From: Streptomyces sp. MH60
GTDB lineage: Bacteria; Actinomycetota; Actinomycetes; Streptomycetales; Streptomycetaceae
Assembly (NCBI RefSeq): GCF_002939385.1
Contig: NZ_MULI01000019.1
Coordinates: 1 to 64,000, forward strand
Length of the DNA: 64,000 nucleotides
Direction of reading: 5' to 3'
Shown here piece by piece: positions 37,428 to 47,641 of this stretch (the stretch's first letter is position 1; each line of letters begins with the position of its first letter). The position numbers were made by a program, and so were the translations under genes. The notes below the pieces were generated by a model. That model worked only from the letters and a program-made list of their open reading frames with translations, ran no database searches and was not told the origin of the DNA.

Positions 37428-38534
37428 ATGAACGTGTCGACCGGCGGCAGACGGTTACTGAGCCGGGGCGCCACCACAGCCCTCGTCTGCGCGATCCTCC
37501 TGTCGCCCGGCCCCGGTCACGCGGCGCCGCGCGAACCCGACCCGCACGCCGGCAAGTCGATCGAGGGCATCCGCGCCGAACTGGACGGCCTCTACCGCGA
37601 GGCGGAGGTGGCCACCGAGGCGTACAACGCCGCCAACGAGAAGGCGGCCAAACAGGAGAAGCGGCTGACGACCCTCCGCAAGGACCTGACCCGTGCCGAG
37701 CAGCGGGTGAAGGATCTGCGCGAGCTCGCCGGCGCGGCCGCCCGCACCCAGTACCGCGGGGGCGACCTCGCCGCCACCGGCATCCAGCTGCTGCTCGGCG
37801 ACCACCCGGACCAGGCCCTCGACGAGGCGTCCCAGGCCCGCCAGGCCATGCGCGGCCTGGTCAACGTCTCCGAGAACCAGAAGACCGCCCGCGAGGAGCT
37901 GAGCGAGCAGACCGAGGCCGCCACGAAGGAACTGCGGGAGCTGAAGAGCAGCCGCGCGGACAAGGCCGCGGCGAAGCAGAAGATCGAGAAGAAGATCGCC
38001 ACGGCCGAGCGGATCGAGGCGGGCCTCGAAGAGGAGCAGACCCGCAGGCTGGCCGCGCTGGAACGGGAGCGTGCCCGGCAGGCCGAGGCCCGCTGGACCG
38101 GCCCCGGCGGTTCCCCCGCGGGCTCCGGGAAGGGGAAGAGGAAGGGCAACGGATCGGCGCCGGGCGGCGGGACGCAGGCGAGCGGAGCGGCCGCGAAGGC
38201 CGTCGGCTTCGCGATGGCGCAGATCGGCAAACCGTACGTGTGGGGCGCCGTGGGACCGTCGTCGTACGACTGCTCCGGACTCACCTCCGCGGCCTGGGCG
38301 GCGGCCGGGCACCCGATACCCCGCACCTCGCAGGCGCAGTGGCGCGGCCTGACCCGCGTCAGCCTGTCCTCGGCCCGTCCCGGAGACCTGATCATCTACT
38401 ACAACGACGCCACCCACGTGGGCATGTACATCGGAGGCGGACAGATCGTCCACGCACCACGGCCCGGCCGCAACATCACGACCGCGCCGGCCGCCTCCAT
38501 GCCCGTCCTCGGCGTCGTACGCCCCGGAGCCTGA
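37428..38534 (+). CDS. Secreted coiled-coil NlpC/P60 peptidoglycan hydrolase
   Basis: 368 residues. A signal peptide ends at GHAA (about 33). A long charged coiled coil (about 40-215; NEKAAKQEKRLTTLRKDLTR) and a Gly/Lys linker precede a C-terminal NlpC/P60 domain with catalytic Cys in SSYDCSGLTSAAWAAAG, His in NDATHVGMYIGGGQIVHA, and PRTSQAQW. It should cleave D-Glu-m-DAP/LL-DAP peptide bonds, as RipA-like proteins do. The ATG at 37428 (GTGGAG just upstream) is favoured over a GTG three codons earlier. The next gene follows after four bases. Confidence 0.9.
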   Translation: MNVSTGGRRLLSRGATTALVCAILLSPGPGHAAPREPDPHAGKSIEGIRAELDGLYREAEVATEAYNAANEKAAKQEKRLTTLRKDLTRAEQRVKDLRELAGAAARTQYRGGDLAATGIQLLLGDHPDQALDEASQARQAMRGLVNVSENQKTAREELSEQTEAATKELRELKSSRADKAAAKQKIEKKIATAERIEAGLEEEQTRRLAALERERARQAEARWTGPGGSPAGSGKGKRKGNGSAPGGGTQASGAAAKAVGFAMAQIGKPYVWGAVGPSSYDCSGLTSAAWAAAGHPIPRTSQAQWRGLTRVSLSSARPGDLIIYYNDATHVGMYIGGGQIVHAPRPGRNITTAPAASMPVLGVVRPGA

Positions 38535-38538
38535 GCGG

Positions 38539-39471
38539 ATGACCCACTCGCTGACCCCCCGTGACAAGGGGAACCTGCCCGCACTCGGCGCCCCGCCGCT
38601 GATCCGTCTGGACGCCTACGTGGCCGAGGACGGGTCGACGGTGGTCAACGGCCACCTGCTGGACATGGGCGGCACACGGCCGCCCAACGAGGCCATCCTC
38701 GACGCCGTCGCCATGTTCGCCCGCACCCTCGGGGCGCCGGTCGCGGCCACCGTCATCGACCGCACCGCGCAGCAGGTGGCGCGGCTGCGGGTGCACCCCG
38801 ACGGCTCCAGCCGGACCATCGGCGAGGAGGAGGACCTGCCGCCCGGGCGCGAGCGCACCGCCGCCGAGGAGGAGGCGTTCCCGCCGCTCGCCCGCGTCGA
38901 GCGGATCATTCAGCACGCGCAGCGCGAGGAACTGCACGCCGCGTTCGTCCTCGCCAGCGCGCTGCGGGAGCACCTCACACTGCGCCGGGGCGCCGAGGAC
39001 GAACTGTCCCTGGAGGCACGGGCGATCGAGGCGTACCTGGCGTATCTGCGCGGCGACTACATGCTCTCCACCGTCCTCGCGCTGACCGTCGCCCGCATCC
39101 GCTGCCGCACCGACCTGAACCGGGCCGCCCCCGACGTGGCCCGCGCCACCGCGGCCTGGCAGCGGCTGTGGGACGAGGGCCAGGTGGCCACCCGCGGACA
39201 GGAACTGCTGCGCATGTGGGAGCGGTTGTCCGCGGCGGGCCTGCTGCAAGAGCCGTCCCACCATGCCATGGCCCAGGCCGTGCGGAGCCGGCTCGACCAA
39301 GGCGGCCGTTCCGTACCGCAGGGGTCCGCGCCCGCGGCGGCGGCCCTGAGCGCGGGCCCCGGCTCGGCCCCGGCGCCCGTCGCCCCCGAGGACAAGCCCC
39401 TCAAGCCCACCCGGCGCGGCCTGCGCCGTTTCACCCGGCGGGCCGGCCGGTCCCCGGGGCAACCCTCCTGA
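38539..39471 (+). CDS. Conserved hypothetical protein linked to the NlpC/P60 gene
   Basis: 310 residues, not recognised. The N-terminal half (about 20-100) has an alpha/beta look (RLDAYVAEDGSTVVNGHLLD, GAPVAATVIDRTAQQVARLR), the middle is helical (about 120-240), and the C-terminus is a Pro/Ala-rich tail ending in basic RRGLRRFTRRAGRSPGQPS. It has no signal peptide or membrane segment. It begins four bases after the NlpC/P60 stop, so co-expression is very likely. Confidence 0.75.
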   Translation: MTHSLTPRDKGNLPALGAPPLIRLDAYVAEDGSTVVNGHLLDMGGTRPPNEAILDAVAMFARTLGAPVAATVIDRTAQQVARLRVHPDGSSRTIGEEEDLPPGRERTAAEEEAFPPLARVERIIQHAQREELHAAFVLASALREHLTLRRGAEDELSLEARAIEAYLAYLRGDYMLSTVLALTVARIRCRTDLNRAAPDVARATAAWQRLWDEGQVATRGQELLRMWERLSAAGLLQEPSHHAMAQAVRSRLDQGGRSVPQGSAPAAAALSAGPGSAPAPVAPEDKPLKPTRRGLRRFTRRAGRSPGQPS

Positions 39472-39708
39472 GGGGCCCGGCGCAGCCCCCTTCAAGCGGC
39501 CCTTCGGCGTGCCTTCGACCAGGTGCTCGGCGGGGGCGCGACATCCCTCGGCGAGGACGGCGTCCTGGAGATCGCGGACCGCGGCGGAGGCCGGACCGAG
39601 CGTGGTCCGGCGCCACGACGGTGCCTGACTCACCCCCTCGACCGGGCATAGCACTCCATGGAGGAGGCGCCCGGTGGCAGGCGTCTCGTACGGCTGAAGG
39701 GATGTGCT

Positions 39709-42700
39709 GTGAACGAAGCGGATTGCGCGAGCTCACCGGACGAGGCCGAGGCCGACCGGCGGGCGAGGACGTCGCCGGTCTCCCGCCGCGGGCTCCTGGC
39801 GGCCGCCGGCGCCGCGATGGCGCTGCCGTCGCTGACCGGGCCGGGTGCCCGCGCGGCCGACCGACGGACCGACGGCGCCAACACCCTGCGACTGAGCGCG
39901 GGCACCACGTTCGGGGCGCGGGTCTCGCCCGACGGCCGGTGGATCGCCCTCGACCTGCTGGGCGTCCTGTGGGTGATGCCGGCGTCGGGCGGGCACGCGC
40001 GGCGGCTGACCAGCGACCTGTTCGACATCGCTCAGCCCGACTGGTCCCCGGACAGCGGCCGGTTGGTCTTCCAGTCCTACCGTGACGGCGTCTTCCACCT
40101 CTGGACCGTACGGCCCGACGGCAGTGGACTGCGGCGGTTGACCGAGGGCCGCTTCGACCACCGGGAGCCCCGCTGGTCGCCGGACGGGCGCACGATCGTC
40201 TTCTCGGGCGACGCGTCGGGCAGTTACGCGATCCAGACCTACGACGTCGACGGCGGACGGGTCCGCGTACTCGCCGACGGCCCCGGTGAGGAGTACGAGC
40301 CGGCCTGGTCGCCGGACGGCGACCGGGTGGCCTTCGTGGTGGACAACACCCGGATCGAGGTCGTGGACCGCACCACCGGCCGACGAAGCACTCACGTCAC
40401 CGTGCCCGCCGGCCAGGTGATCCACCAACCGGAATGGACTCCGGACGGCACCGGCCTGATCCACCACCTCACCCACGACGGGCGCTGCCGGCTGATGACC
40501 GGCGACACACCCCTGGTGGACGACCAGGAGACCTTCCCGTTCCGGGTGTCCTGGCTCGACCGCGAACGCTTCGTCTACACCGCGGACGGCCGGATCCACG
40601 TACGGTCGCTCCACGGTTCGGCCACCCGGACCATCGGCTTCTCCGCCGCGGTCACCACCCGCAGGCCGAGGTACACCAGGCGCCGCTGCGACTTCGAGAG
40701 CACCGGTCCGCGACCCGTGCGCGGGATCGGAAGCCCGGTGCTGGCCCCCGACGGAGAGCACATCGCCTTCCGCGCGCTCAACGACATCTACGTCATGAGG
40801 ATCGGGCGTGCGCCGCGGCCGTTGACCCGCGACCACTGGTGGAAGTGCGACCCCGCCTGGTCGCCCGACGGGAAGCGGCTGGCGTACTCGACGGACCGGG
40901 GCGGGACGCTCGACCTCTGGATCAGGGACCTCGGCACGGGCCGGGACCGGCAACTGACCGACCTCGGCACCAGGGCCGCGGTGTCGGCGGCGTGGTCGCC
41001 CAGCGGCAAGGAGATCGCCTTCCTGGACCAGGACGGCGCCCTGTGGACCGCCGACGTGGCGAGCGGCGACGTGCGCCGCGTCTTCACCGCGACGTTCGAG
41101 CCCGGCAGACCCACCTGGTCACCCGACGGCGAAACCATCGCCCTGGCGGCCGTGAAACCGTACTCGGCCAGATTCCGGGAGGGGCTGAGCCAGATCCTGC
41201 TCGTCGACCGGACCACCGGGCAGGGCCGATACGTCGAGGCCGTGGCAGGCCGCTCGATCCAGACCCGGGGGGACGACGGACCCGTCTGGTCCCCCGACGG
41301 CAGGCGCATGGCGTTCGCGGTCGCCAGCGTCCTGTACACCGTGGACGTCGCCACGGACGGGACGCCGGTCGGTGAACCCCGGCAGATCACCCGCGAAGTG
41401 ACCGACGCGCCGTCATGGAGCGGCGACTCGAAGCACCTCCTGTACCTCAACAACGGCAGGCTCCGCCTCGTACCGGCGGACGGCGGGCGTCCGCGCACCG
41501 TCGCCGTGCCGCTGACCTGGACCGCCGTCCGGCCGCCGGCGCGCACCGTGGTCCACGCGGGCCGGATGTGGGACGGCGTGCGCCGGGAGATCCGGCGCGA
41601 TGTCGACATCGTCGTCGAAGGGCACCGGATCAGGTCCGTGGAGCCCCACGCCGAGGGCCGGACGGGCAAGCACATCGACGCGCGCGACCGGCTGGTGATG
41701 CCCGGACTCATCGACATGCACCACCACCGGGAGATGCAGGGCTTCGCCTACGGCGACCGGCAGGGACGGCTCTGGCTCTCCCTGGGCGTGACCACCACGA
41801 GGTCCCCGGGGAGCCCCGCCTACCACATGGTCGAGGAGCGCGAGGCCACCCGCTCCGGCGCCCGGATCGCACCCAGGTACTTCGCCACGGGCGAGGCGGT
41901 CGACGGGCCGCGCATCTACTACAACTTCATGCGCCCCACGTTCACCGACGCCCAGCTGAAGCTGGAACTGGAGCGCGCGAAGAGCCTGGAGTACGACCTC
42001 ATGAAGTGCTACGTCCGCCTCCCGGCCGGGTGGCACAAGCGCGTGATCGCCTTCGCGCACGGCGTCGGAATCCCCGCCACCTCGCACTACCACTACCCGG
42101 CCATGGCGTTCGGCGGTGACGCGATGGAGCACACGGGGGCGACGAACCGGTTCGGCTACTCGCGCACCGTGACACCGCTCGGGACGGGCTACTCCGACGT
42201 CACCGATCTCTTCGTGGCCTCGGACATGGCCCGCACACCCACCCTCTTCGGTTCGACCACCCTGTACCGGGAGGACAGGTCCCTGGTCGAGGACCACCGG
42301 GTGCGGACACTCAATCCGCCGTGGCGGATGGCCGCCCTCCGGGAGAGCGCCGACGCGGCGAGCCGGACCGACCAGACCGCGCGGCGCGCGAACCTCCGGG
42401 CGCAGGTCCGCCAGGCCCTCGGCATCTACCGCAGAGGAGGCCGGATCGTCGCGGGCACCGACGCCCCGATCGACCACGCGGCAGTCAGCCTGCACATGAA
42501 CCTGCGGGCCATGGTCGCCTACGGGTTCACCCCGTACGAGGCACTGACGACCGCGACGAGCCTGGCGGGCGAGACCCTGCACGAGGACCTCGGCCGGATC
42601 GCACCCGGCATGTACGCCGACCTCGCCGTCGTCGACGGTGATCCACTCACCGACATCAAGGACGCCGCGAACGTCGGGCAGGTGCTCGTCTCGGGCATCG

Positions 42701-42879
42701 CCCACACCGTCGACTCCCTGCTGCGGCCCTTCACCGAACCCCCGGCGTCCGGAACCCGGAACCCGGACGGGAGCAGCACCGTGCTGCCTCCCGTACCCGC
42801 CCACCCGGCCAACGACGGGTTCTGGTGGCACGGGCCCGAGTACGTCGAAGAGGCCCGGCACGCCTGCTGCAGCGGGTGA
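39709..42879 (+). CDS. Tat-exported beta-propeller amidohydrolase (PD40/TolB-like plus amidohydrolase)
   Basis: 1056 residues. The Tat signal SRRGLLAAAGAAMAL is followed by many WSPDG repeats (RWIALDLL, DWSPDSGRLVFQSY, RWSPDGRTIVFSGD, AWSPDGDRVAFVVD and so on) forming a propeller from about 60 to 600, then an amidohydrolase domain from about 620. Metal-site motifs are PGLIDMHHHREM, the carbamylatable-Lys region MKCYVRLPAGWHK, SHYHYPAM and AGTDAPIDHAAVSLH. Export in folded form fits a metal enzyme. The substrate is unknown; relatives include imidazolonepropionase-like and prolidase-like enzymes. The GTG at 39709 is preceded by AAGGGA and puts the RR motif about 25 residues in. Confidence 0.9.
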   Translation: MNEADCASSPDEAEADRRARTSPVSRRGLLAAAGAAMALPSLTGPGARAADRRTDGANTLRLSAGTTFGARVSPDGRWIALDLLGVLWVMPASGGHARRLTSDLFDIAQPDWSPDSGRLVFQSYRDGVFHLWTVRPDGSGLRRLTEGRFDHREPRWSPDGRTIVFSGDASGSYAIQTYDVDGGRVRVLADGPGEEYEPAWSPDGDRVAFVVDNTRIEVVDRTTGRRSTHVTVPAGQVIHQPEWTPDGTGLIHHLTHDGRCRLMTGDTPLVDDQETFPFRVSWLDRERFVYTADGRIHVRSLHGSATRTIGFSAAVTTRRPRYTRRRCDFESTGPRPVRGIGSPVLAPDGEHIAFRALNDIYVMRIGRAPRPLTRDHWWKCDPAWSPDGKRLAYSTDRGGTLDLWIRDLGTGRDRQLTDLGTRAAVSAAWSPSGKEIAFLDQDGALWTADVASGDVRRVFTATFEPGRPTWSPDGETIALAAVKPYSARFREGLSQILLVDRTTGQGRYVEAVAGRSIQTRGDDGPVWSPDGRRMAFAVASVLYTVDVATDGTPVGEPRQITREVTDAPSWSGDSKHLLYLNNGRLRLVPADGGRPRTVAVPLTWTAVRPPARTVVHAGRMWDGVRREIRRDVDIVVEGHRIRSVEPHAEGRTGKHIDARDRLVMPGLIDMHHHREMQGFAYGDRQGRLWLSLGVTTTRSPGSPAYHMVEEREATRSGARIAPRYFATGEAVDGPRIYYNFMRPTFTDAQLKLELERAKSLEYDLMKCYVRLPAGWHKRVIAFAHGVGIPATSHYHYPAMAFGGDAMEHTGATNRFGYSRTVTPLGTGYSDVTDLFVASDMARTPTLFGSTTLYREDRSLVEDHRVRTLNPPWRMAALRESADAASRTDQTARRANLRAQVRQALGIYRRGGRIVAGTDAPIDHAAVSLHMNLRAMVAYGFTPYEALTTATSLAGETLHEDLGRIAPGMYADLAVVDGDPLTDIKDAANVGQVLVSGIAHTVDSLLRPFTEPPASGTRNPDGSSTVLPPVPAHPANDGFWWHGPEYVEEARHACCSG

Positions 42880-42885
42880 AGCACG

Positions 42886-42928
42886 CCGAGCGCGTCGGGT
42901 CGTGCCCCGCGCGGCCCGACGCGCTCGG
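42886..42928 (+). terminator. Strong hairpin terminator after the amidohydrolase gene
   Basis: Arms CCGAGCGCGTCGGG and CCCGACGCGCTCGG (14 bases, perfect) with a 15-base loop start seven bases after the stop codon. The rest of the gap up to 43206 shows no gene. Confidence 0.8.
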
Positions 42929-43206
42929 TCCGGACCGAGGACCGGCCTTCGCGGCCGGGCGGTGGTCCCGGGCCCAGACGGTGACGCGCGACCCGGCCGC
43001 GCGGACCGCGACGATCCGGTCGAACTGCAGCATGCGGGCCGCGATCTTTTGGGCAGGAAGCTCGACACCTGCCCAGTGTGTCCGACGGAACTCCGACGAA
43101 ACTCCGACGAAACGGGGTCCCGTACCAGGGCCGGATCCGTCAGGGAACGGGCGTCCTCAGCCGTCTCGCCCGAGCGGAGCGACGTTCCTCACAATCCTCG
43201 ACCGGC

Positions 43207-43313
43207 GTGTCCCGGTGTACAGTCGAGACCGCCCTTGACCTGCACAAAGCAGGCAGGGAGCCGTCTTTCGGGAGTCCGACATGCTACGCACCATGTTCAA
43301 GTCCAAGATCTAG
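43207..43313 (+). pseudogene. Orphaned panD promoter, 5' UTR and first ten codons (attL side)
   Basis: This is the original host start of panD: GGTGTACAGT (-10-like), a CCTGC/GCAGG hairpin, GGGAG, ATG at 43281 and codons for MLRTMFKSKI, then an immediate TAG at 43311 where the island begins. The block matches 62406-62508 over about 103 bp (same -10, hairpin, ribosome site and KSKI codons, with scattered differences). The mini-ORF would still be transcribed and translated but makes only a decapeptide. Confidence 0.85.
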
Positions 43314-43358
43314 CATTTGGGTGTTTTCGCAGGTCAGAGCCCTGATCGCCGCCTCCAG

Positions 43359-43406
43359 GTCAGCAAAAGGTCAGCATCGGGCCGGACGGTGTCCGGCTTG
43401 CTGACC
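43359..43406. repeat. Candidate integrase arm-type sites, left end
   Basis: GTCAGCA occurs at 43359 and 43370 in direct orientation and inverted (TGCTGACC) at 43399-43406, 50-100 bp inside the left core. The same heptamer is repeated near the right end (62244, 62255). Such clusters inside both ends are expected for tyrosine integrase arm binding. Confidence 0.5.
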
Positions 43407-43464
43407 TGCGCCTACGGCAGGGGCTTGCTGCGCCGCCCGGCGCCCTGCTCGGCAGGCTTGATAC

Positions 43465-44596
43465 GTGGCTCGACAGCTCGCTCGTGGGATGGGGTCCTTC
43501 TTCAAGGAGTGCGGTTGTTCCAGGCCGACCCGCTGCCCGCACCCGTACACGATTCGGTTTCGGGACGCTCTCGGCAAGCAGCGTGAAGAGGCTGGTTTCG
43601 GCACGCAGGACGACTCGGTCGAGCCGCCTTACGCAGATCTATGCGGAGAAAAAGAAGACGGCGCCGTCCGTTGCCGAAGCCCGCCGGGAACTCGGTCAGC
43701 AGACGGTCGCGGAGTACGCGAAGCAGTGGCGGCCGCGGCAGCGGAGGATGACGGAGTACTCCATGGGCTGGCACGTCGACAGCTCCATCAACGTGCACAT
43801 CGTCCCCCGTCTCGGATCAAGGAAGCTGAACTCTGTCACGCCGATCGTGGTCGAGCGTTTCCTGTTGGAGGCCGATGGGGTGGGCCGCGGAAACCAGGTG
43901 AACATCTTCCGCACTCTGAAGGCGATCTTGCGGGACGCCTATGGCAAGGGGGCCATGGCGGACGATCCTGTGAAGGGGGTCCAGGAGCCGGAGTACGTCC
44001 GCCAGAAGGTGGTCATCCCGCCCCTCGCCTATGTGAAGTAGGCACTGACTGCCGTTGACGAGCTCCTTGCGCTTGAGATCGTCATGATGGTGGGCTGCGG
44101 CTTGCGAAACGGGGAAGCCAGGGCAGTGAACATTAACAACGTTGTGGCGGATGACGTCTACCGAGTGCATGAGCAGATCCACTCCAACACGGACAAGCTG
44201 GCGAAGCTCAAGCACCGTAGGGCGGGGTGAGTTCCGGGAGGTCCCTCTACCGCGCTCGGTGCGGGAAGCGATGGAGCGGTACCTGGAGAAGCACGGCACC
44301 ACGAAGGATGGGTACCTGCTGCGCGGCCCGAGCGGCTACTACACGGAGCCGATGGAACGCAGGCGCGTCCGGAAGCTCTTCAAGGAGCTCCCCGCAGCGG
44401 ACGGTGTGGGGATGTTAGCTTCCGGCACTACTTCGCCTCGAACGCCCTCGGGAACAGGATACCGATCACCGACGTGGCGGAATGGATGGGGCACAAGTCC
44501 ATTGAGGAGACGTGCCGTACCTACCGGCATCTGATGCCTGGGAGCATCACCAAGGCGGCCCGCATTCTGGACGCCAGTTTGTGGGAAGCAGCCTGA
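43465..44596 (+). pseudogene. Tyrosine recombinase (phage-type integrase), multiply broken
   Basis: Fragments of one integrase lie in successive frames: GSFFKECGCSRPTRCPHPYT (SAM-like N-terminus), a shift near 43620 into TAPSVAEARRELGQQTVAEY and the arm/core-binding domain, an in-frame TAG at 44039, MMVGCGLRNGEARAV (catalytic Arg I), a TGA at 44228, a shift into GEFREVPLPRSVREAMERYL, and a final shift into SFRHYFASNALGNRIPITDV, EWMGHKSIEETCRTYRHLM (His/Arg box and catalytic Tyr). The catalytic residues survive separately but at least two frameshifts and two stops separate them. It is located just inside attL, as expected for the element's own integrase. Confidence 0.85.
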
Positions 44597-44880
44597 TTCG
44601 ACATTGATGCGAAGAAATTTGTCTCCTTCTTCATCGCCTCCAGCGGGAGCCGATCGCGCAACGGTGCTGCCGCAGGCGGGCGGACAGGAAGCGCAGGGCA
44701 GAGCTGGACAAGTCGATGCGAGGAGGTCTCCCCTGCTCGAGTGAAGCCGAGAGCTTGGGGAAGGGTGGACAAGCACGCGAAGCCTCTGGTGGAGACGGTT
44801 CTCTTGGTCGAAAACCCATCTACGAGTGGCTTCAGCATGTTGTCAGCCCAACCGGCTCGCTACTGCTGCAAGTTGGAAAG
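44597..44880. other. No gene seen between integrase remnant and CRISPR array 1
   Basis: Short frames on both strands have no recognisable domain, ribosome site or consistent codon bias. The stretch looks like decayed element DNA. It is the trailer side of array 1, judging from repeat orientation. Confidence 0.5.
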
Positions 44881-44881
44881 A

Positions 44882-47594
44882 GCTCACTCCGAACATACAC
44901 CCCGAAGAACGACCGCCGCTCCGTACATGTTGTCAGCCTGCTCGTCGACTGGGGCGTTGCGATCCTCGGCCGCCCGAAAGAGGAGCCACCGCAGGCTTTG
45001 ACGATTTCCTTATCTGTCACGGTCTCGACGTTACGATCCTCGGTTGCCCCGGAGCACAACCGTACCCAGCTGCCGGAACTTCGTAGAGTACTCGTTGTTG
45101 CGATGCTCGGCTGCCCCGCAGGGCAGCCGCCACCGCGTACTTGACGCCTTCGACCAGCCGGGTGTTGATGTTGCGATCCTCGGTCGCCCAGCAGGGCGAC
45201 CGCCATCGGGCTTGTGGCCGGTGTGGAAGTCCTGCTCGATGTTGCGGCCCTCGGCCGCCCCGAAGGGCGACTGCCAGTGCGCCACCTGGATGGTAACCCG
45301 AATGGCATCGTGTGGTTGTGATTCTCGGTCATCCCCGAGGGCGACGCTAGCCGGTCTCAACACGCTGACTACCCGCGAGTCTGGGTGGTTGCGATCCTCG
45401 GCCGCCCCAGAGGCGACCGCCAACTGACCACGGAGACGGGTCTGGTTAAGCGGGTGGAGGAGTTGCGACCCTGGCGGTCCTACCGGAAGGCGACCTCCAG
45501 GGTCGGTGGGACCGGGACAACGATCAACGCGCAGAGGTTTCGATCCTTGATCGCCTCGAAGGGTGACCATGACATGACGCCGGGCGAGCAGGGCGGCGGC
45601 ACCAACGAGTTGCGATCCTCGGCCGCTCCGAAGGGCGGCCGCCATCAGAACCTCGGATTCTAGGGTCCGAGTGCCGGTGACGTTGCGATTCTCGGCCTCC
45701 CCGAAGGGCGACCGCCAGATCTGGAATTCGACCCGCGTGCCGAGCGGGTCCTCGGGGTTGCGATCCTCGGCCGCCCCGAAGGGTGACTGCCGGGTGACAA
45801 ACGAGGCGGCGGAACGGGTCGACAGTGACGTTGTGATCCTCGGTCACCCGCATCGGCACCCGCCAGCACAAAAAGCGCTCCTCCCAGTTCTTCAGCTTTG
45901 GTGCCGTTGCGACCCTTGGCCGCTCCGGAAAGCGACCAGCAGGTGATGCGGATTGGAGCTGTGTAGCCCCACGGCATGTTGCGATTCTCGACCGCCCCGA
46001 AGGGCGACCGCCATTAGTCAGCACGTCATGACTATCTGTGCGTTCATGATGTTGCAATCCCCGGCTGCTCTGGAGGGAAACCGCCGGAGGGCGAGAACGG
46101 CAAGGTCATGTCAGAAGCCGTGTTGTTGTGACCCTTGGCCGGCCCGGAGGGCTACCGCCAGGACAATGTTGCCGTTGCCCTTCCAAACGTCGTCCCAGTT
46201 GCGATCCTCTGCTGCCCCAGGGCAGCCGCCGCGTCAAGCCGGCCGTGTTGAGCACAGCCCCCTTCATCTTGTTGCGGTCCTCGATCATCCTAGAGGGCGG
46301 CTGCCATAGGTACAGGGCTCGACCGACAGTCGTGACTCGAAGAGATCGCAATTTCGGCCGCCCCGGAGGGCGAGCGCAGTGGCAGGAAGTAGATGCGGGT
46401 GGCGCCCTTGCGGTTGTTGCGATCCGCGGTCGCTCCAGAGAGCAACCGCCAGCAGGGCCATCGTGCAGAGCATCTGGTAACCGGCTTACTTGTGATGCTC
46501 GATCTTTTCGAAGGACGACCGCCAGGTCAACGAACACCCGCCCCATCGTGCAGTCGCCCGGGTTATTGTGATCCTCGATTGTCCAAGAGGGTGACCGTCA
46601 CATGGCCTCTTCGCATAGATTGATCGCCAACTCGTCGTTGCAATCCTCGGGCGCTCGGAGGGCAACCGCCAAGCCCGGCGAGAAGCTGAGCATTCCAAAT
46701 TTCGGGAATCTTGCGATCCTCAGCCCTCAAGGGGCTATCCCCAGTTGACCGCGTTGGCCGTCTGGCCGAGATCCAAGTCGTTGCGACCCTCGGCTCGAGG
46801 TGGGCGTCAAGCGTCTGGTTACAATCCTCGGCCGCCCCGGAGGGCGACCGCCAGTGTAGATCCCGGACGCCTTCGGGCCCCGTTGTAGACGTGGTGGTCC
46901 TCGGCCGACCGGGGGGACGACCGCCAGACCGGCCGATTCAGGACCAGGTACGCACCGGTGGGGTTGCGATCCTCGGCCACCTTGGAGGGCGACCGTAACC
47001 GGCTGCCGCCATCGCTTACGCCGACAGGCGTGTGGAGTTGCAATCCTCTAGCGCTCTGGAAGGGCGACCGCCACCCCGACCTCTACTTCGCGATCCGCAA
47101 GGAGACGAAGGAGTTGCGACCCCCGGCCGCCTTGGAGGGCGACCCGCAACTTCCAGCAGAATGGGAACCGCGCGCCGTACTTGTTAACGTTGCGATCCTC
47201 GGTCGCTGCGGAGGGCGACCGCCAGGCTGTTCTCGTCCTTCATCATGTAAACGCCATCCACGTTGCGATTCTTGCTCGCCCCGAAGGACGACCGCCAGGT
47301 CGCGTTGTCTTGGAAGACCTGTGTGGTCTCGATGTTGCGATCCTCGGTCGCCCAGGCGCGACCGCTACAAGGCTGCAATGGTGACCTGCTTGGGATCAAG
47401 ATTGTTGCGATCCTCGGCCGCCCGCATCAGCAACCGCCAGCGCGAACAACGCGTCTCCCATTTCTTCAGCTTTGGTGCCGTTACGATCCTCGGTCGCCCG
47501 GAGGGCGACCGCCAACGCCAGTCTGACCCTGCGGAATGACGATCCAGCGCTGGATTTGGTTGCGATCCTCGGTCGTCCCGGAGGGCGGCCGTTA
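44882..47594 (-). CRISPR. CRISPR array 1, about 37 highly variable 36-nt repeats
   Basis: Repeats recur every ~72 bp (starts at 44956, 45030, 45097, 45170, 45241 ... 47404, 47480, 47559), plus a very degenerate one near 44882. On the plus strand the approximate consensus starts GTTGCGATCCTCGG and ends GGGCGACCGCCA, 36 nt; spacers are ~35-40 nt. The RNA sense is the minus strand, where each repeat is a hairpin (GGTCGCCC-TTCG-GGGCGACC type) ending in GATCGCAAC, as in type I-C repeats ending in a -AAC handle. Repeats are strikingly unequal, many with 5-12 changes from consensus, but stems are often kept by paired changes. The unit at 46780 is shortened to 38 bp. The leader-side end is only 47 bp from the cas7 stop, so transcription may run in from the cas operon. 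Confidence 0.9.
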
Positions 47595-47641
47595 CGAGAC
47601 GGTGCGTAGCCCTGCGCCGGGTTCCGTGTCCCTGGGTCGGC

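Noticed and set aside
43075..43125. Short ACTCCGACGAAA direct repeats upstream of attL
   Set aside because: Two or three imperfect copies only, outside the island and without any linked feature.
44956..47539. Many short ORFs inside CRISPR array 1 on both strands
   Set aside because: They repeat motifs such as VAILGRPEGRPP that are simply translations of the CRISPR repeat. No ribosome sites or domains.
44956..47594. Reading the 72-bp periodic units as a tandem minisatellite or protein repeat instead of CRISPR
   Set aside because: Only a ~36-nt half is shared and the other half is unique in each unit. Hairpin plus -AAC end and adjacent type I-C cas genes identify CRISPR.
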